Shown here: piece by piece, positions 35,904 through 44,448 of the stretch | How positions within the stretch are numbered: the stretch's first letter is position 1 | Layout of the letters: every line of letters starts with the position of its first letter | Assembly: GCF_013374995.1 (NCBI RefSeq) | Contig: NZ_CP056030.1 | Coordinates: 6,046,501-6,110,500, forward strand | Direction: 5' to 3' | Origin: Pseudomonas eucalypticola | Lineage (GTDB): Bacteria > Pseudomonadota > Gammaproteobacteria > Pseudomonadales > Pseudomonadaceae | Length of the DNA: 64,000 nucleotides | Notes under the pieces: model-generated | Told to the model about the DNA's origin: nothing | Databases searched by the model: none | Seen by the model: the letters and a program-made list of their open reading frames with translations, nothing else | Program-made: the position numbers and the translations under genes

Positions 35904-37088
35904 ATGTCTCGCACCGCCAGAAAAACCTGGAGCAACAAGAACGAGGACGCGGCCAACGCCTACATCAACAGCGGCCGCCAGCTGCTTAGGCAACAGCGTA
36001 CCGACGAAGCCATCGCCAGTTTTCGCCAGGCGCTGCCCTTGGCGCCGCGCAATGCCCGGCTGCACGCGGACCTGGGGCTGCTGCTGGCCAAACAGAAAAA
36101 AACCGCGGAGGCGCTGACACTGCTGGATCGCGCCCTGGAACTGGACCCCGACCAGGTTCAGGTACTGGTCAAGCTGGCCGAAATTCATAACCAACAGGAT
36201 GACAGCACCCGCGCCGACGCACTGGTGCAGCGCGCGCTGCAATTGGCGCCGCGCAGCACATCGGCGCACTTGGTGCTGGGGGTTGTTCGCCACCATCAGG
36301 TGCGCCTGCCAGAGGCCTTGGCCTGCTACCGCCAGGCGTTGACCCTGCGCCTGGAAAAACCCATCAGTGTCACCCCCAGGGCGCCTCGCGATGACTTCAA
36401 CAAACCGCAGGTTGAACAGCTGTTGTGGGATACCCTGGCCGCGCTCTGCCAGGCAGGCGTTCATGCCTTCGCCGCCTATGGCACGCTACTGGGCCTGACC
36501 CGCGAGGGCGGCCTGCTACCGTTCGACAAGGATATCGACTTCGGCCTGCCCCACTGTGAAATGGAGCGCGCGACCCATTGCCTGATTCGCCGCGGCTGGG
36601 TCGAACCAACCGGCGCGCACCGGCTTACCAACCCCAAGGCCTTCTACCACCCGGCGCACAAGATCTCCCTCGACCTGTCCGGCTTCGTGGTGGACCGCGA
36701 GGGCAATACTTGCACGGGGTTCTGGATCAAGGACGGCCTTCACGAATGGCACCGCCAGACCCGCTACCCAACCTTGCACCTGATCAAGGGACATACCCCC
36801 GACAACCGGCCGATATGGCAGCTGGAACAGGCCGACACTTGGCTGACCGCCGTGTACGGCGACTGGCGCACCCCGGACGCGTTCTTCGACACTGTGATCG
36901 CGGCAAAGAACCTGCAGGGTTTTTCGCTGCTGACCGAGTGCTACGCCGTCTCGCGGATTTATTCGCACATCGAGAGCGGACATCTGCACAAGGCCCGCGC
37001 CCTGGCCGACCACGCGCTGGCCCATCGCCCGGAGGATGAACTGCTGTTGGCCGCCCGGGCAGCCCTAGGCACGGTGCTGGCGCCATGA
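35904..37088 (+). CDS. TPR protein with LicD-type phosphotransferase domain
   Basis: 394 aa. Residues 14-150 hold about four tetratricopeptide repeats (ANAYINSGRQLLRQQRTDEAIASFRQALPLAPRN and similar). From about 170 a LicD/fukutin-type domain follows, with AYGTLLGLTREGGLLPFDKDIDFGL (191-215). The D-x-D motif DKDID at 208-212 fits the catalytic metal-binding site. LicD proteins transfer phosphocholine, or in relatives polyol phosphates, from a CDP-activated donor. The next gene makes such a donor, CDP-glycerol. The TPR part may bind the acceptor, for example flagellin. The 4-bp overlap with the downstream gene shows joint expression. Confidence 0.78.
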   Translation: MSRTARKTWSNKNEDAANAYINSGRQLLRQQRTDEAIASFRQALPLAPRNARLHADLGLLLAKQKKTAEALTLLDRALELDPDQVQVLVKLAEIHNQQDDSTRADALVQRALQLAPRSTSAHLVLGVVRHHQVRLPEALACYRQALTLRLEKPISVTPRAPRDDFNKPQVEQLLWDTLAALCQAGVHAFAAYGTLLGLTREGGLLPFDKDIDFGLPHCEMERATHCLIRRGWVEPTGAHRLTNPKAFYHPAHKISLDLSGFVVDREGNTCTGFWIKDGLHEWHRQTRYPTLHLIKGHTPDNRPIWQLEQADTWLTAVYGDWRTPDAFFDTVIAAKNLQGFSLLTECYAVSRIYSHIESGHLHKARALADHALAHRPEDELLLAARAALGTVLAP

Positions 37089-37489
37089 GCCGTATCGTTC
37101 TCACCTACGGAACCTTCGACCTGTTCCACGTGGGTCACCTCAACCTGCTGCGCAACTTGCGGGCACTGGGCGACCGGCTGATCGTCGGGGTATCCACCGA
37201 TGAGTTCAACCTGAAAAAGGGCAAGCAGACGGTGATTCCCTTCGCCGACCGCCTGGACATCGTGCAATCGCTCAAGTGTGTGGACATGACCCTGGCCGAA
37301 ACCGGCTGGGCGCAGAAGGCCGATGACATCCGCCGCCTGGGCGTCGCGGTGTTCGGCATGGGGGATGACTGGCGGGGCCACTTCGACACCCTCAGACCGC
37401 TGTGCGAAGTGGTGTACCTGCCGCGCACGCCGGGCATTTCCAGTTCAGCGCTCAAGCACTGCCTGGCACGGCCGGCGCCTGCGGCCTAA
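37085..37489 (+). CDS. TagD-like glycerol-3-phosphate cytidylyltransferase
   Basis: 134 aa, close in size to B. subtilis TagD (129 aa). It converts CTP and glycerol-3-phosphate to CDP-glycerol. Motifs match TagD along the whole length: TYGTFDLFHVGHLNLLRNLRALGDRLIVGVSTDEFNLKKGK, the nucleotide-binding HVGH, MGDDWRGHFD, and the RTPGISS block (ISTT-type motif). Such enzymes are typical of teichoic acid synthesis and unexpected in a flagellar cluster. It is coupled to the LicD gene by a 4-bp overlap and ends 4 bp inside fliA (convergent). Confidence 0.88.
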   Translation: MSRIVLTYGTFDLFHVGHLNLLRNLRALGDRLIVGVSTDEFNLKKGKQTVIPFADRLDIVQSLKCVDMTLAETGWAQKADDIRRLGVAVFGMGDDWRGHFDTLRPLCEVVYLPRTPGISSSALKHCLARPAPAA

Positions 37490-38181
37490 TCGGCCAGGGC
37501 GTCGCGCAGGCGCGAGACAGCCTGGCTGTGCAACTGGCACACCCGCGACTCACTGACCCCGATCACGGCGCCAATTTCCTTGAAGTTGAGCTTTTCCTGG
37601 TAATACAGCGCAAGGAGCAAGCGTTCCCGCTCGGGCAATGCATCAAGGGCCTTGACGAACCGCTCGCGGTTGCGCTCCTGCAGCAATTCGACAAAAGGCG
37701 AGGCCCCGTAGCCGCTGCTGACCCCGCTGGCATCATCCTCGGCGATTTCCTCGATGGGCATCAATTGGCAGCCGTTGATGTCCAGCAGCAATTGCCGATA
37801 CTGCTCCAGGGGCAAGTCCATGGCCTGGGCGATCTCCCGCTCTTCCGGCGGGCGGCCCAGTGCCTGTTCCAGGCGCCTTATCACGCCCTTCAGCGCGCGG
37901 GCGTTGCGGCGCACGCTGCGGGGGGCCCAGTCGCGGCTGCGCAGCTCGTCGATCATGGCCCCGCGGATGCGCTGCGAAGCGAAGGTGCCAAAGGTCGCAC
38001 CCTGGGCAGTGTCGTAACGCGCCAACGCATCGAGCAGGCCGATGCTGCCGGCCTGTATCAGGTCATCGAGATCGACATTGGCCGGCACCCTGGTTTTCAA
38101 CTCAAGCGCGTGTCGGCGTACCAGTGGCAGGTACTGTTCCAGCAACTCGCTTGATTTTAGTTTTCCCTGAGCTGTGTACAT
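37486..38181 (-). CDS. fliA: Flagellar sigma factor FliA (sigma-28)
   Basis: 231 aa with start ATG 38181 (MYTAQGKLKSSELLEQYLPLVRRHALELK). Sigma regions 2 (DLIQAGSIGLLDALARYDTAQGATFGTFASQRIRGAMIDELRSRDW), 3 (RSVRRNARALKGVIRRLEQALGRPP) and 4 (LPERERLLLALYYQEKLNFKEIGAVIGVSESRVCQLHSQAVSRLR) are complete. It reads like the enterobacterial FliA rather than the polar-system FliA of Pseudomonas. It transcribes fliC, motAB and fliD from the sigma-28 promoters seen here. An FlhDC-box-like repeat lies upstream. Confidence 0.93.
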   Translation of the reverse strand: MYTAQGKLKSSELLEQYLPLVRRHALELKTRVPANVDLDDLIQAGSIGLLDALARYDTAQGATFGTFASQRIRGAMIDELRSRDWAPRSVRRNARALKGVIRRLEQALGRPPEEREIAQAMDLPLEQYRQLLLDINGCQLMPIEEIAEDDASGVSSGYGASPFVELLQERNRERFVKALDALPERERLLLALYYQEKLNFKEIGAVIGVSESRVCQLHSQAVSRLRDALAD

Positions 38182-38290
38182 CCTGCAGGCCTGGTGTGAT
38201 GAGGAAACCGAGGGCATGCCCGCCACGCGGGTCACGGCGTGGAGGGCGGGTCATGGGCGCGGGCATTATTACTGCTTAGCCTGGGTGGGT

Positions 38291-38333
38291 AAGGGCGGAA
38301 TAGCCGTAGCCTTTAGTGGCTTTTCTGCCAATT
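38291..38333 (-). promoter_or_regulatory. FlhDC-box-like inverted repeat upstream of fliA
   Basis: Half-sites GGCGGAATAGCC (38294-38305) and GGCTTTTCTGCC (38318-38329) are inverted with 10 of 12 matching positions and a 12-nt spacer. They resemble the E. coli FlhD4C2 half-site AATGGCAGAAATAGCG in sequence, orientation and spacing. The site is 110-150 bp upstream of the fliA start and partly inside the end of the FlhG-like gene's downstream gap. It fits class II control of fliA. Confidence 0.65.
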
Positions 38334-38336
38334 GAA

Positions 38337-38798
38337 CTAATTGTCGGCCACGCGGTCGCGGTGGCGTTCTGCCACGATCAGCAGCTCCACCCCCAGGAAC
38401 TGGGCACAGGCCGCGCGCAAGTTTTCCACCCGGGCGCATTGCGCTACTGCCCCGCCATGCAACAACAAGAGGCGGCGCGGCCCACCCGCCTGCACCAGCG
38501 TGCGCACCAGCCGGTAAGCCCGTTGGCAGGCACCTGGGTCCGTGCTTAGCCACAGCCCCCAGCGGGGGTAGTGGCGCGCCATCTCAGGCACCCTGGGGCT
38601 GTCGGCTGCCAGCGCCAGCAACTGCCAGCGCGACGGCTCTGCGACCCATGCATGGCCGTCGGCCCGCCAGCGCCGCAGGGTTGCCCTGGCGTCGCCAAGC
38701 CCCGAGGCCGCGCCTACTACCACCAGCACCTGCTCGGGCGCGGTTGCCCGGGCGTGGCGCTCAGCCCAGCGACGCAGACCTTGGGCCTGGTCACTCAT
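38337..38798 (-). CDS. Short FlhG-like protein lacking the P-loop
   Basis: 153 aa. The N-terminus SDQAQGLRRW matches the DQAxGLR helix with which FlhG binds and stimulates FlhF. The expected MinD-type P-loop (GKGGVGKT) is absent; the aligned place reads VVVGAASGLGDARATL. True FlhG has about 270-300 residues. There is no room for the missing part and no rescue frame, so this is not a simple frameshift. It overlaps flhF by 8 bp, as flhG does in normal clusters. ATP-driven dimerisation should be lost while FlhF contact may remain. Confidence 0.65.
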   Translation of the reverse strand: MSDQAQGLRRWAERHARATAPEQVLVVVGAASGLGDARATLRRWRADGHAWVAEPSRWQLLALAADSPRVPEMARHYPRWGLWLSTDPGACQRAYRLVRTLVQAGGPRRLLLLHGGAVAQCARVENLRAACAQFLGVELLIVAERHRDRVADN

Positions 38799-41064
38799 GT
38801 GCCAGGCGGGCCATGGCCGTGCGGGTGGTGAGCAGGTGCAGCAGGCTTTCCAGCAACACCAGCGGGCTACACGCGCGACGCTTGCCAGACAACTCCAGCA
38901 GTTGTTGACGCACAGCCTGGCCCCACTCGGCTTCGACCTGGTCCAGGTGGCAGGCGCACGCCGCCAGGGCAGTGGCCAGGAACAGACGCAGGTCGGCGTT
39001 CAACGGGCCATGCCGCTCACCCAGGATGTTCCAGGCCCGCAGCGTCAGTGCCGGCAGCGACTCGCACACCTGCACGCGGCTCAGGCTGTCGGCCTGTTCA
39101 GCGAGGTTGCCGTTGCCGTCGGCGAGCCAGTAACGCTGGCCCAGTATCTGGTCACTGTCGCAATGTCGCAGGGTGCCGAACCAGGCACGTACGGGTCGCT
39201 GCGGCTCGGTGGGCAAGCTGACGACCAGGTAGCCGAGCTCCAGCTTCACCCACCGCCCCCGCTGGCGCAGAGCACGGTAACCGTGGCTAGCGCTGCGCTC
39301 CGCCAACTGCGCCAGGGTCCAGGACTGACCGCCCTGCATCACCCGCTGCCCCCGCTGCGCATTGGCCAACCAGGTGGGGCCGGCCTCCAGCAAACGCTGC
39401 ATCAGTTCGCGGCTGGGGCTGCCCGCCCACAGGTGGCGGCTGCCGCCCAGGGTTGCCGAGCTCCACTCCAGTCGCGGCTGAGTGCCGATAGGCAGTTGAT
39501 GGGCCAGCCACGGGCGTATCTGCAGATTCCCTTCGGCGGTAAAGCTCAGCACCGGCATTTTCCAGGTCGCGCCGACGACGGGTCGCTCCGCGCCCCACAG
39601 AATCTGTCGGTTTGCCGCGTTGGGCACCGGCGTGTCCGCCAGCAGCCGGGCAAGCGCCTGACTCTGCTGGGAGGCGGGCAGATCAGCCATGTGCCAAGCC
39701 TGCTCCAGCAGCGCGAAGTCATCGACCTGGCGGTGCAAGCTGGCGCGCAGGGTAGCCAGCAGCCGGCCATGGCCCAGCACGTTGCGAGCCAGGGTATCGA
39801 GTTGCTGCCCCTTGCCATGGAGCGCCGTCGGGCCCGCGCCGTAGAGAGACGGGCGCTCGCGGGTCAGCGCCTGGTTCATCAGCGCGGGCCTGTCGGCCAG
39901 GTGCAAGTCTTCCGGCACCTGCTGCCCAGTGGACAGGTAATTGAGCCGCAGGTCATGGCGTATCAGTACGTCCAGCACCGGCCCCAGGCGTGGGGCTTCG
40001 TCGCATTTGCTGATAATGCAATCGCGCAACGTCGTGCCGGCGTTCAGGGCGGCGCGGCGATAGGTGTCCACCACTTCATCCAGGGTGTCACCGTGGCTGG
40101 CGGCATTGAGTACCAGCATCAGCCGCACCAGACTGTCACCATTGGCCAGCCGTTTGATCTGCGCCAGCAGGCGCTGGTCGCGCTGGCTCATGCCTACGGT
40201 GTCGATAATCACCAGGCGCTTGCCGGACAGGCTGGCCAGCAACTGCTCGATATTGTCTTCGGCGCCCAGCGCATGCACTTCGCCGCCCAGCAATTCGGCG
40301 TAGATACGCAGTTGTTCGTGAGCGCCGATCCGGAAGCTGTCGGTGGTCACCAGGGCCAGGCCGTCTGCACCGTGGCGCATGACGAAACGCGCGGCGAGTT
40401 TGGCGGTGGTCGTGGTCTTGCCTACCCCGGTGGGTCCGACAAGCGCGATGATGCCGCCCGCTTCCAGCAGCGGGCCGTCGTCGGGCAACACCGACAGGCG
40501 CGCCCCCAGGCGCTCGGCCAGCCAACTGGCCCGGCCGGGGCCATCAACCCCAGGCAACGCCGGGGCAGCGTCGAGCAATTCCTGGCTGAGACAGTGGCTG
40601 AACCCGCTGCCCAGCAGGTCGCGCAACAGTGCCTGGCGGCTGTCGTCAGCCGGGGCCGAAGGCTGTTGCTGCATGAGCAGCTGGCGCATCTGTTCCATTT
40701 CGCCGCGCAGCAGTTGGCTCAGGGCGGCAAAGTCGCCAGCAGGCATGGGTGTCGCTGGGAAGCTCACGGGCAACCCGGCACCTACGGCCTCCCGGGGCTG
40801 AACGCCTGGGGTATCCAGGGTGGCAGCTGGTTCGCCAGCGGGCTTTCGAGTGCCAGCCGAGCCGCTGGCGCTCATGTGTGCATAGGCGGCGGCCGCGCGG
40901 CGCGGGCTGAGGGGAGCAGGCTGGGTGTCATCAGCCACTGCCATGATCTCGACACCCTCCTCCACGCTGCGGCTGGAGAGGATCAAGGCATCTTCCCCGA
41001 GTACCAGGCGCACCTGGTGCATGGCTTCGCGGCTATTGGCCCCGACAAATCGTTGCACGCCCAT
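38791..41064 (-). CDS. flhF: FlhF, SRP-type GTPase with a long C-terminal extension
   Basis: 757 aa; ATG 41064 overlaps the flhA stop (TGATG). Residues 1-45 are the FlhF B-domain start (VQRFVGANSREAMHQVRLVLGEDALILSSR). The SRP-type NG domain spans about 140-393, with GPTGVGKTTTT (210-220), DSFRIGAHEQL, DTVGMSQRD and SKCDEAPRLG. FlhF usually ends near residue 430. Here about 360 further residues follow with no recognised domain. FlhF sets flagellum position and early assembly; the role of the extension is unknown. Confidence 0.88.
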   Translation of the reverse strand: MGVQRFVGANSREAMHQVRLVLGEDALILSSRSVEEGVEIMAVADDTQPAPLSPRRAAAAYAHMSASGSAGTRKPAGEPAATLDTPGVQPREAVGAGLPVSFPATPMPAGDFAALSQLLRGEMEQMRQLLMQQQPSAPADDSRQALLRDLLGSGFSHCLSQELLDAAPALPGVDGPGRASWLAERLGARLSVLPDDGPLLEAGGIIALVGPTGVGKTTTTAKLAARFVMRHGADGLALVTTDSFRIGAHEQLRIYAELLGGEVHALGAEDNIEQLLASLSGKRLVIIDTVGMSQRDQRLLAQIKRLANGDSLVRLMLVLNAASHGDTLDEVVDTYRRAALNAGTTLRDCIISKCDEAPRLGPVLDVLIRHDLRLNYLSTGQQVPEDLHLADRPALMNQALTRERPSLYGAGPTALHGKGQQLDTLARNVLGHGRLLATLRASLHRQVDDFALLEQAWHMADLPASQQSQALARLLADTPVPNAANRQILWGAERPVVGATWKMPVLSFTAEGNLQIRPWLAHQLPIGTQPRLEWSSATLGGSRHLWAGSPSRELMQRLLEAGPTWLANAQRGQRVMQGGQSWTLAQLAERSASHGYRALRQRGRWVKLELGYLVVSLPTEPQRPVRAWFGTLRHCDSDQILGQRYWLADGNGNLAEQADSLSRVQVCESLPALTLRAWNILGERHGPLNADLRLFLATALAACACHLDQVEAEWGQAVRQQLLELSGKRRACSPLVLLESLLHLLTTRTAMARLAHE

Positions 41065-43154
41065 CAATTACCTCCACCGATCAGGCTGGTTATACGCAAG
41101 GTCCGGCCTTCCGGAATTTCCGACAAAGACATCACCACCAACTGGCGCAAACGCCGGCGCAGGAACCGCGCCAACAACGGCCGCAATTTGCTCGGTACCA
41201 CCACCACGGCTGGGTGGTTGCCCACTTCCTGACGGGCCAGGGCGATTTCGGTCTGCTGCATCAGGTTGTCCGCAAGGCTTGGCTCCAGGGCTCCGCCGCT
41301 GGTGACGGCTTGCAGCAGCACTTGCTCCAGGTTGGAGCCCAGGCCAATGGCATGCAGTTCGGTCTGGTTGGGGAACCACTGCTGGGTGATTGCCCGGCCC
41401 AGAGCCACGCGTACCACGGCGGTCATTTCCTGCACGTCAGCCTCGGGCTGGGCAGTGACGAATTCGGCCAGGGCATCGAGGATGCTGCGCAGGTCGCGGA
41501 TCGAGACCTCCTCTTCCAGCAGGTTCTGCAGGATGCGCTGCAAGGTGCCGAGGGAAATCAGCTTGGGCACGACTTCTTCCACCAGGGCTTTGTTGTCCTT
41601 GGTGAGCTTGTCCAGCAGCTTCTGCACTTCGCCACGGCCGAGCATGTCCTTGGCGTGCAGGTACAACAGATGGTTGAGGTGGGTGGCGGCCACGGTGCTG
41701 GCGTCGACCACGGTGTAGCCGAAGATCTGCCCGTGCTCACGCATGCTCGAATCGATCCAGATGGCCGGCAAGCCGAAGGCCGGGTCGACGATCACCTCGC
41801 CTTCCAGCTTACCGGTGACCTGGCCGGGATTGATCGCCAGCCACTTGCCCGGGAACAGCTCGCCGCGCCCCACTTCCACGCCGTTGAGGCTGATGACGTA
41901 GGTGTTGGCCAGCATGTCGACCTTGTCACGGACGCGCACCACCGGGGGCAGGAAACCCACGTCCTGGGCGAACTTCTTGCGCACGCTCTTGATGCGCACC
42001 AGCATCTCGCCCTGCTGGCGGCTGTCCACCAGCGGAATCAGGCGGTGGCCGACGGTCAGTGCCAGGGTATCCACCAGGCTGACGTCGTCCCAACTGGCTT
42101 CCGAGCTCTGCGACGCCGCCTTGGGCACCACCTGCTCTTCCGGCGCGGCCGCCTGTGCCAGGTCGCGCTTGCGCAGCCACCAGCCGAGCCCGCCCAGCAA
42201 GGCGGTGAACAGCAGGAATACCAGGTTCGGCATGCCGGGTACCAGGCCCAGCAGGCCGATCACTGCCGCGGTAAGGATCAGTACCTGGGGGCGGATGAAC
42301 AGTTGGCCGATCATCTGCTGGCCCACATCTTCCTCTGTGTTCACCCGCGATACCGTCACGCCAGCGGCGATGGAAATCACCAGGCCTGGAATCTGCGCCA
42401 CCAGACCGTCGCCGATGGTCAGCATGGTGTAGGTGTGCGCAGCGTCCGCAAAGGCCATGCCGTGCTGCAGCATGCCGATGATCAGGCCGCCCACCACGTT
42501 GACCCCCATGATCACCAGGCCCGCCATGGCGTCACCGCGCACGAATTTGCTGGCACCGTCCATGGAACCGTAAAAGTCCGCTTCCTGGGCCACTTCCCGG
42601 CGACGCTTGCGCGCTTCCGGCTCCCCGATCAGGCCGGCGTTGAGGTCGGCATCGATGGCCATCTGCTTGCCTGGCATCGAATCCAGGGTAAAGCGTGCGC
42701 CTACCTCGGCAATACGCCCGGCACCCTTGGTGATCACCATGAAGTTGATGATCACCAGGATCAGGAACAGCGCCATGCCGACGGCGAAATTACCGCCTAC
42801 CAGGAACTCCCCGAAGGCTTCGATGACGCGGCCAGCGGCATCCGGGCCCTGGTGGCCTTCCATCAGCACCACGCGGGTGGAAGCCACGTTCAGCGACAGG
42901 CGCAGCAGGGTGGTGAACAGCAGTACTGCCGGGAACGCCGAGAAGTCCAACGGTTTTTCGGTGAACATGCTGACCAGCAGCACCATGATCGCCAGGGCGA
43001 TGTTGAAGGTGAACAGCAGGTCGAGCACGAACGGCGGCAGCGGCAAAATCATCATGGACAGGATCATGACGATCAGCACGGGGCCGGCCAGCAGTTTCAG
43101 GTCGGCCTTGGCCAGCCAGGAGTCGGGGCCCAGCAGTTGAGTCATGGCGTTCAT
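41064..43154 (-). CDS. flhA: Flagellar type III export gate protein FlhA
   Basis: 696 aa, standard length. Eight membrane segments in the N-terminal half and a large cytosolic C-domain that docks chaperone-substrate complexes. The FHIPEP-type region VGARFTLDSMPGKQMAIDADLNAGLI is intact. Overlaps of 4 bp with flhB and 1 bp with flhF make flhB-flhA-flhF-flhG-like one unit. Confidence 0.96.
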   Translation of the reverse strand: MNAMTQLLGPDSWLAKADLKLLAGPVLIVMILSMMILPLPPFVLDLLFTFNIALAIMVLLVSMFTEKPLDFSAFPAVLLFTTLLRLSLNVASTRVVLMEGHQGPDAAGRVIEAFGEFLVGGNFAVGMALFLILVIINFMVITKGAGRIAEVGARFTLDSMPGKQMAIDADLNAGLIGEPEARKRRREVAQEADFYGSMDGASKFVRGDAMAGLVIMGVNVVGGLIIGMLQHGMAFADAAHTYTMLTIGDGLVAQIPGLVISIAAGVTVSRVNTEEDVGQQMIGQLFIRPQVLILTAAVIGLLGLVPGMPNLVFLLFTALLGGLGWWLRKRDLAQAAAPEEQVVPKAASQSSEASWDDVSLVDTLALTVGHRLIPLVDSRQQGEMLVRIKSVRKKFAQDVGFLPPVVRVRDKVDMLANTYVISLNGVEVGRGELFPGKWLAINPGQVTGKLEGEVIVDPAFGLPAIWIDSSMREHGQIFGYTVVDASTVAATHLNHLLYLHAKDMLGRGEVQKLLDKLTKDNKALVEEVVPKLISLGTLQRILQNLLEEEVSIRDLRSILDALAEFVTAQPEADVQEMTAVVRVALGRAITQQWFPNQTELHAIGLGSNLEQVLLQAVTSGGALEPSLADNLMQQTEIALARQEVGNHPAVVVVPSKLRPLLARFLRRRLRQLVVMSLSEIPEGRTLRITSLIGGGN

Positions 43155-44320
43155 GGGGTCGGTGTTTCCTCGGCGGTGGCCCCCGCGGGGCCAGGCTGAT
43201 CCATACCGGCGGGCACCAGCAGGTTTTTCGGTTTGGGCGGCACCAGGCCGCCGGTTTCACTGACACGCTTGAGGCGCATGGCCCAGGCCAGCACCTCGGC
43301 AACAGCGGTATACAGCGAGCCAGGAATTTCCCGGTCGATGTCCACATGGAAATACAGGGCGCGCGCCAGGGCTGGCGCTTCGAGCATGGGGATGCGGTGC
43401 TCTTCGCCCAGCTCGCGGATACGTGCGGCCACCTCATCCGCGCCCTTGGCGATCACCCGCGGCGCCGACATCTTGTCCTGGTAGGCCAGGGCCACGGCGT
43501 AGTGGGTTGGGTTGGTGACGATCACGTCAGCCTTGGGCACCTTGCTCATCATTCGCGAGCGGGCCATCAGCTGTTGCTGGCGGCGGATCCGCGCCTTGAT
43601 GTGCGGGTCGCCGTCGGTGTCCTTGTGCTCCTGGCGCTGCTCTTCGCGGGTCATGCGCAGCTTCTGGTAGTAGGTGTAGAACTGGAACGGCACGTCCAGG
43701 GCCACCACCAGCACCAGCGAGCCGATAACCAGCGCGCAGGCTTTCGCCACCAGGCCCATGGCCGTGGCCAGGGCCAATTCCACTGGCATGCCTGTGAGGT
43801 CCAGCAGCAGGCGGGCGTGGCCCCTGAGGAACAGCACGGCCACGCAGCCCACCAGCAACGCCTTGGCCACGGCTTTGCCAAGGTCGGCCAGAGCACGCAG
43901 GGAAAACATGCGCCCCAGGCCTGCTATAGGGTTCATACGGGAAAAGTTGGGTTGCAGCGCTTTCAGGGTAATCACCAGGCCGCCCAGCAGCATCGACGCC
44001 GCGACCCCGGCCAGCATCAGCACCAGGAGAAATGGCATCACCGTCAACAGCCCCAGTTGACCCAGCCCCAGAGCGGCTTGAACCATGCGGGTAGTGTCGA
44101 ATGCCTGGGCGCGTTCGAACAACAGGCCGTGTTCGAGCACCTGGCACAACTGCCCGTAAAACCACCCGCCGCCGCCCCATAGCGCGGCCACGCCGGCCAG
44201 CAGCACCACAAAGGTATTGAGCTCCCGGGAGCGCACCACCTGGCCCTGTTCACGGGCCTTCTCGATCTTGCGCGGTGACGCCGATTCGGTCTTGTCTTCG
44301 TTGCTGCTGTCTTCCGCCAT
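43151..44320 (-). CDS. flhB: Flagellar export switch protein FlhB
   Basis: 389 aa. It begins with the typical MAEDSSNEDKTESASPRKIEKAREQGQV, has four membrane segments, and the autocleavage motif NPTH at residues 270-273 (KADVIVTNPTHYAVAL). Cleavage switches export from rod/hook to filament substrates. The 128-bp gap upstream suggests its own promoter. Confidence 0.96.
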   Translation of the reverse strand: MAEDSSNEDKTESASPRKIEKAREQGQVVRSRELNTFVVLLAGVAALWGGGGWFYGQLCQVLEHGLLFERAQAFDTTRMVQAALGLGQLGLLTVMPFLLVLMLAGVAASMLLGGLVITLKALQPNFSRMNPIAGLGRMFSLRALADLGKAVAKALLVGCVAVLFLRGHARLLLDLTGMPVELALATAMGLVAKACALVIGSLVLVVALDVPFQFYTYYQKLRMTREEQRQEHKDTDGDPHIKARIRRQQQLMARSRMMSKVPKADVIVTNPTHYAVALAYQDKMSAPRVIAKGADEVAARIRELGEEHRIPMLEAPALARALYFHVDIDREIPGSLYTAVAEVLAWAMRLKRVSETGGLVPPKPKNLLVPAGMDQPGPAGATAEETPTP

Positions 44321-44328
44321 GGCGGTTC

Positions 44329-44350
44329 ATCGGCTTTTGATAAGGCCGAT
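44329..44350. promoter_or_regulatory. Inverted repeat upstream of flhB
   Basis: ATCGGC (44329-44334) and GCCGAT (44345-44350) flank a 10-nt AT-rich spacer just upstream of the flhB start. AAATA-containing, FlhDC-half-site-like segments also occur in the 44321-44448 gap. A class II promoter is plausible, but no half-site pair meets the spacing seen upstream of fliA. Confidence 0.3.
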
Positions 44351-44448
44351 ATTTTGCGCAGCACCGGGCTCGCCCCATCCTTGGAACAAGCACAGAATTG
44401 GGGCGTATTTAGCGCAATGGCCGCCGGCCCACCCGCCTGTGGCACCGG

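Noticed and set aside
38182..38235. Longer N-terminus of FliA
   Set aside because: The added 18 residues do not resemble FliA, while MYTAQGKLKSSELL aligns with the normal start.
38337..38798. FlhG-like gene as a frameshifted full-length flhG
   Set aside because: No MinD-type motifs are found in other frames and there is too little space before fliA for a full gene.
38797..41232. 811-residue open frame on the plus strand
   Set aside because: Antisense of flhF; composition is typical of a shadow frame in high-GC DNA.
41214..43199. 661-residue open frame on the plus strand
   Set aside because: Antisense of flhA, rich in His, Gln and Asp repeats without any motif.
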